Source: Leptospira ellisii
Lineage (GTDB): Bacteria > Spirochaetota > Leptospiria > Leptospirales > Leptospiraceae
NCBI RefSeq assembly: GCF_002811955.1
Contig: NZ_NPEF01000136.1
Location: 1-11,049 of the forward strand
DNA length: 11,049 nucleotides
Direction of reading: 5' to 3'
Shown here: one piece after another, positions 9,690 through 11,049 of the stretch
Layout: the number at the start of each line of letters is the position of its first letter
Position numbering within the stretch: position 1 is the first letter of the stretch
The notes under the pieces: model-generated
Database searches by the model: none
Seen by the model: only the letters and a program-made list of their open reading frames with translations
Told to the model about the DNA's origin: nothing
Translations under genes and position numbers: made by a program

Positions 9690-10229
9690 ATGAAATTTAT
9701 AGTCGTAGGATTCGTCTTTTTTACCGGAATGTATTGTGCGGTGGTTCCGTTTCTTCCGACGGCTCGTGGTCCGGAAAATCGGCCTCAACCTCGTGCGATT
9801 CGAAAAGGAAAAACGATAAGAGCCAAAGAGTTGAAATGTTGCCTCGTCGGAAAAAAACTCGGGAATGCGATCGAACTAGATAGCGTTTGTGTCGGAAAAA
9901 CCAGGACCGTGTTTACGTTTCGTTGTTTACTTTCTCACCGTATTTGCGTTTATCCCGAACGGTTGAAAATGACGGATTCGAATTCGAATCGATATAAACC
10001 TTTAGGAATCAATCGAATCGAAAAATGTCCTCGATTGGTAAAAGTTCCGAAAGGGCATCGATTCCAGTGGTATTTTGAACCTCTTACAGGCAGGCCGAAA
10101 TTCGTCGAGGTTTCGGAAGAGGTCGATTTCAATTATCTCCGGAAAGATTTTCATTCGATTCCCAAGGAAGAATGGATATGGTGGCATTGGGAGAAGGTCG
10201 ATCTTTCTCAATGCGTTCCGAAAGAATAA
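9690..10229 (+). CDS. Unrecognised cysteine-rich probable lipoprotein
   Basis: 179 residues from the ATG at 9690, which begins a short signal peptide, MKFIVVGFVFFTGMYCAVV; C16 after TGMY fits the loose lipobox of spirochetes. The frame is open further upstream (ATG 9654, GTG 9600), but those starts add an arginine-rich stretch and lack a better ribosome-binding site; GGAAAAATAAGA precedes 9690. The mature part has seven more cysteines (50, 51, 67, 79, 86, 113, 175) and a tryptophan-rich C-terminal segment, EEWIWWHWEKVDL (160-172). I recognise no family. The cysteines could form disulfides in the periplasm or bind a metal. It looks richer in A and T than its neighbours. Its stop lies only 3 bp from the stop of the convergent thioesterase gene. 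Confidence 0.6.
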   Translation: MKFIVVGFVFFTGMYCAVVPFLPTARGPENRPQPRAIRKGKTIRAKELKCCLVGKKLGNAIELDSVCVGKTRTVFTFRCLLSHRICVYPERLKMTDSNSNRYKPLGINRIEKCPRLVKVPKGHRFQWYFEPLTGRPKFVEVSEEVDFNYLRKDFHSIPKEEWIWWHWEKVDLSQCVPKE

Positions 10230-10232
10230 GAA

Positions 10233-10688
10233 TCAGTCCCCGCTGTACCGACTTCCGACGACGGCTAACGTAACGGTCGCTTTGGCTACGAGTTTTTCCC
10301 TGTTTTTGTGTTCCGCGTAAACTTCCGAATCTACGACGATCACCGTGGCTCCGTGATAAAAAACCTTCGCCTCGCAGCGGAGACGATTTCCGATTCCGGG
10401 ACGAAGCAGATTGATTTTGAATTCCAGGGTTAGGACGACTTGTTCTTTGCCCACGAGTGTTCCCGCCGCTCCGCCCGCTGTATGATCGGCAAGAGTGGAA
10501 ATCACCCCTGCGTGAACGTATCCGTTCTGCTGAAGATGTTTGTCTTTGATATCCACGTAACTTTTGAGAAGTCCTGGTTCTATCTCGCCGATCTGAATTT
10601 CGAGAAGATTGATGAAATTCGCCTGATGAAAGATTTGGCGGACCTTGGTTTCGTAATCCTGATCCCGCGGTTTTAGTTTTTTGTCCAT
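10233..10688 (-). CDS. PaaI-type hotdog-fold thioesterase
   Basis: 151 residues, normal for the PaaI/YbgC-like acyl-CoA thioesterase family, which hydrolyses acyl-CoA or aryl-CoA to the free acid and CoA as a dimer or tetramer in the cytoplasm. The signature is HLQQNGYVHAGVISTLADHTAGGAAGTL (51-78), with N55, the G56..H59 turn of the hotdog helix, and the likely catalytic acid D68; the usual HGG reads HAG. LTLEFKINLLRPGIGNRLRCEAKV (87-109) is the typical central strand pair. An in-frame TAA lies 15 bp upstream of the ATG, so no earlier start exists. No Shine-Dalgarno is present; the promoter candidate implies a leaderless mRNA. The substrate is unknown. It is downstream of the DUF1564 gene (54-bp gap) but probably has its own promoter. 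Confidence 0.88.
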   Translation of the reverse strand: MDKKLKPRDQDYETKVRQIFHQANFINLLEIQIGEIEPGLLKSYVDIKDKHLQQNGYVHAGVISTLADHTAGGAAGTLVGKEQVVLTLEFKINLLRPGIGNRLRCEAKVFYHGATVIVVDSEVYAEHKNREKLVAKATVTLAVVGSRYSGD

Positions 10689-10695
10689 GAAAGGT

Positions 10696-10724
10696 ATGAT
10701 TTAAAAGCCGGAACGAAGGATCAA
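10696..10724 (-). promoter_or_regulatory. Promoter candidate for the thioesterase gene (leaderless)
   Basis: On the minus strand, TTGATC (10719-10724), a 17-nt spacer and AATCAT (10696-10701), each 4 of 6 to consensus. The ATG at 10688 lies 7 nt after the -10, exactly where transcription would begin. Confidence 0.45.
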
Positions 10725-10742
10725 ATTCTTTTGTCCTCGTTT

Positions 10743-11049
10743 TTACGGCGAATTCCAGTATTGAGAGTCGGCTGCGTAAAAAATGGATTCCGGATCGCAA
10801 CGTAAGCGACGATAAACTTGGTTGTGCGATAGGTCGAGGTGGAAAATATAACTGTAAGAACGGTGAAAGGCGGGAGTTCCCGCATTCATCATATCTACGA
10901 TGGAATCTCCGACCTCGATTTCCTCCAGCCACAGAAGATAATTAAAAAGATAACAGCGGGAAACCCCGTGAGCCTGCGCCAAAGCGCCTAATAAGGTCCA
11001 ACTACCGGTGCCCAATCTTACGTTTACCCGCCTCATTTTGGATTTTCCT
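10743..11049 (-). CDS. DUF1564 family protein, C-terminal part (5' end outside the window)
   Basis: The frame is open to the right edge, so the ATG at 11036 is probably internal: the preceding codons read GKSK, and GK..(M)(K/R)RVNVRL is the normal interior of this family. About 101 residues are visible. [36 protein letters not shown] and [15 protein letters not shown] are the hallmark segments of DUF1564, a family found, as far as I know, only in Leptospira and usually 150-200 residues long. The segment around [29 protein letters not shown] could be a ribbon-helix-helix-like or other DNA-binding fold, but this is inference; function is unknown. The family often occurs in many copies per genome. 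It ends 54 bp before the thioesterase start. Confidence 0.88.
   Translation of the reverse strand, partial: GKSKMRRVNVRLGTGSWTLLGALAQAHGVSRCYLFNYLLWLEEIEVGDSIVDMMNAGTPAFHRSYSYIFHLDLSHNQVYRRLRCDPESIFYAADSQYWNSP

Noticed and set aside
10129..10932. 267-codon minus-strand frame across the thioesterase and DUF1564 genes
   Set aside because: It overlaps two recognised genes in another frame and its product is arginine/serine-rich without domain features.
11034..11036. ATG at 11036 as the start of the DUF1564 gene
   Set aside because: The frame stays open to the window edge, the preceding GKSK matches the family interior, and no ribosome-binding site is present; the gene most likely starts outside the window.

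Overview
The window looks like chromosomal DNA from a Leptospira species. The main reason is the partial gene at the right edge, which carries the signature of the Leptospira-restricted DUF1564 family. A relaxed lipobox on the TolC-like protein and roughly balanced base composition fit this. I see no tRNA, rRNA, insertion sequence, phage gene or CRISPR array.

Layout, left to right. (1) 1-995 is a divergent pair: a leftward membrane protein that runs off the edge and a rightward TetR-family repressor. The 103-bp gap holds a 22-bp-periodic series of operator-like dyads overlapping two back-to-back promoter candidates. (2) 1102-2652 is a two-gene unit, ended by an intrinsic terminator: a membrane-anchored, PLP-dependent fold-type III enzyme and a small cysteine-rich CWC-type protein. 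(3) 2653-7507 is an efflux unit: an RND (HAE1-type) inner-membrane pump and a translationally coupled lipoprotein outer-membrane factor. No periplasmic adaptor gene lies beside them. The leader holds a perfect 12-bp-arm palindrome flanked by CCGCGG copies. (4) 7521-9407 is a monocistronic acyl-CoA dehydrogenase gene with its own promoter, a dyad straddling the -10 region, and a strong 3' hairpin. (5) 9408-9689 is non-coding, with nested inverted repeats, followed by an unrecognised cysteine-rich probable lipoprotein gene (9690-10229). (6) 10233-11049 is leftward: a PaaI-type hotdog thioesterase, whose promoter predicts a leaderless mRNA, and the 3' part of a DUF1564 gene.

Functionally, the pump and outer-membrane factor should form an export machine with an adaptor encoded elsewhere. 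The acyl-CoA dehydrogenase and the thioesterase both act on acyl-CoA but are not co-transcribed. The TetR protein most likely represses itself and the divergent membrane protein. I did not find a convincing wholly new system. The points most worth a second look are the phased operator array, the adaptor-less RND/OMF pair with its palindromic leader, and the unrecognised cysteine-rich protein with its structured upstream region.
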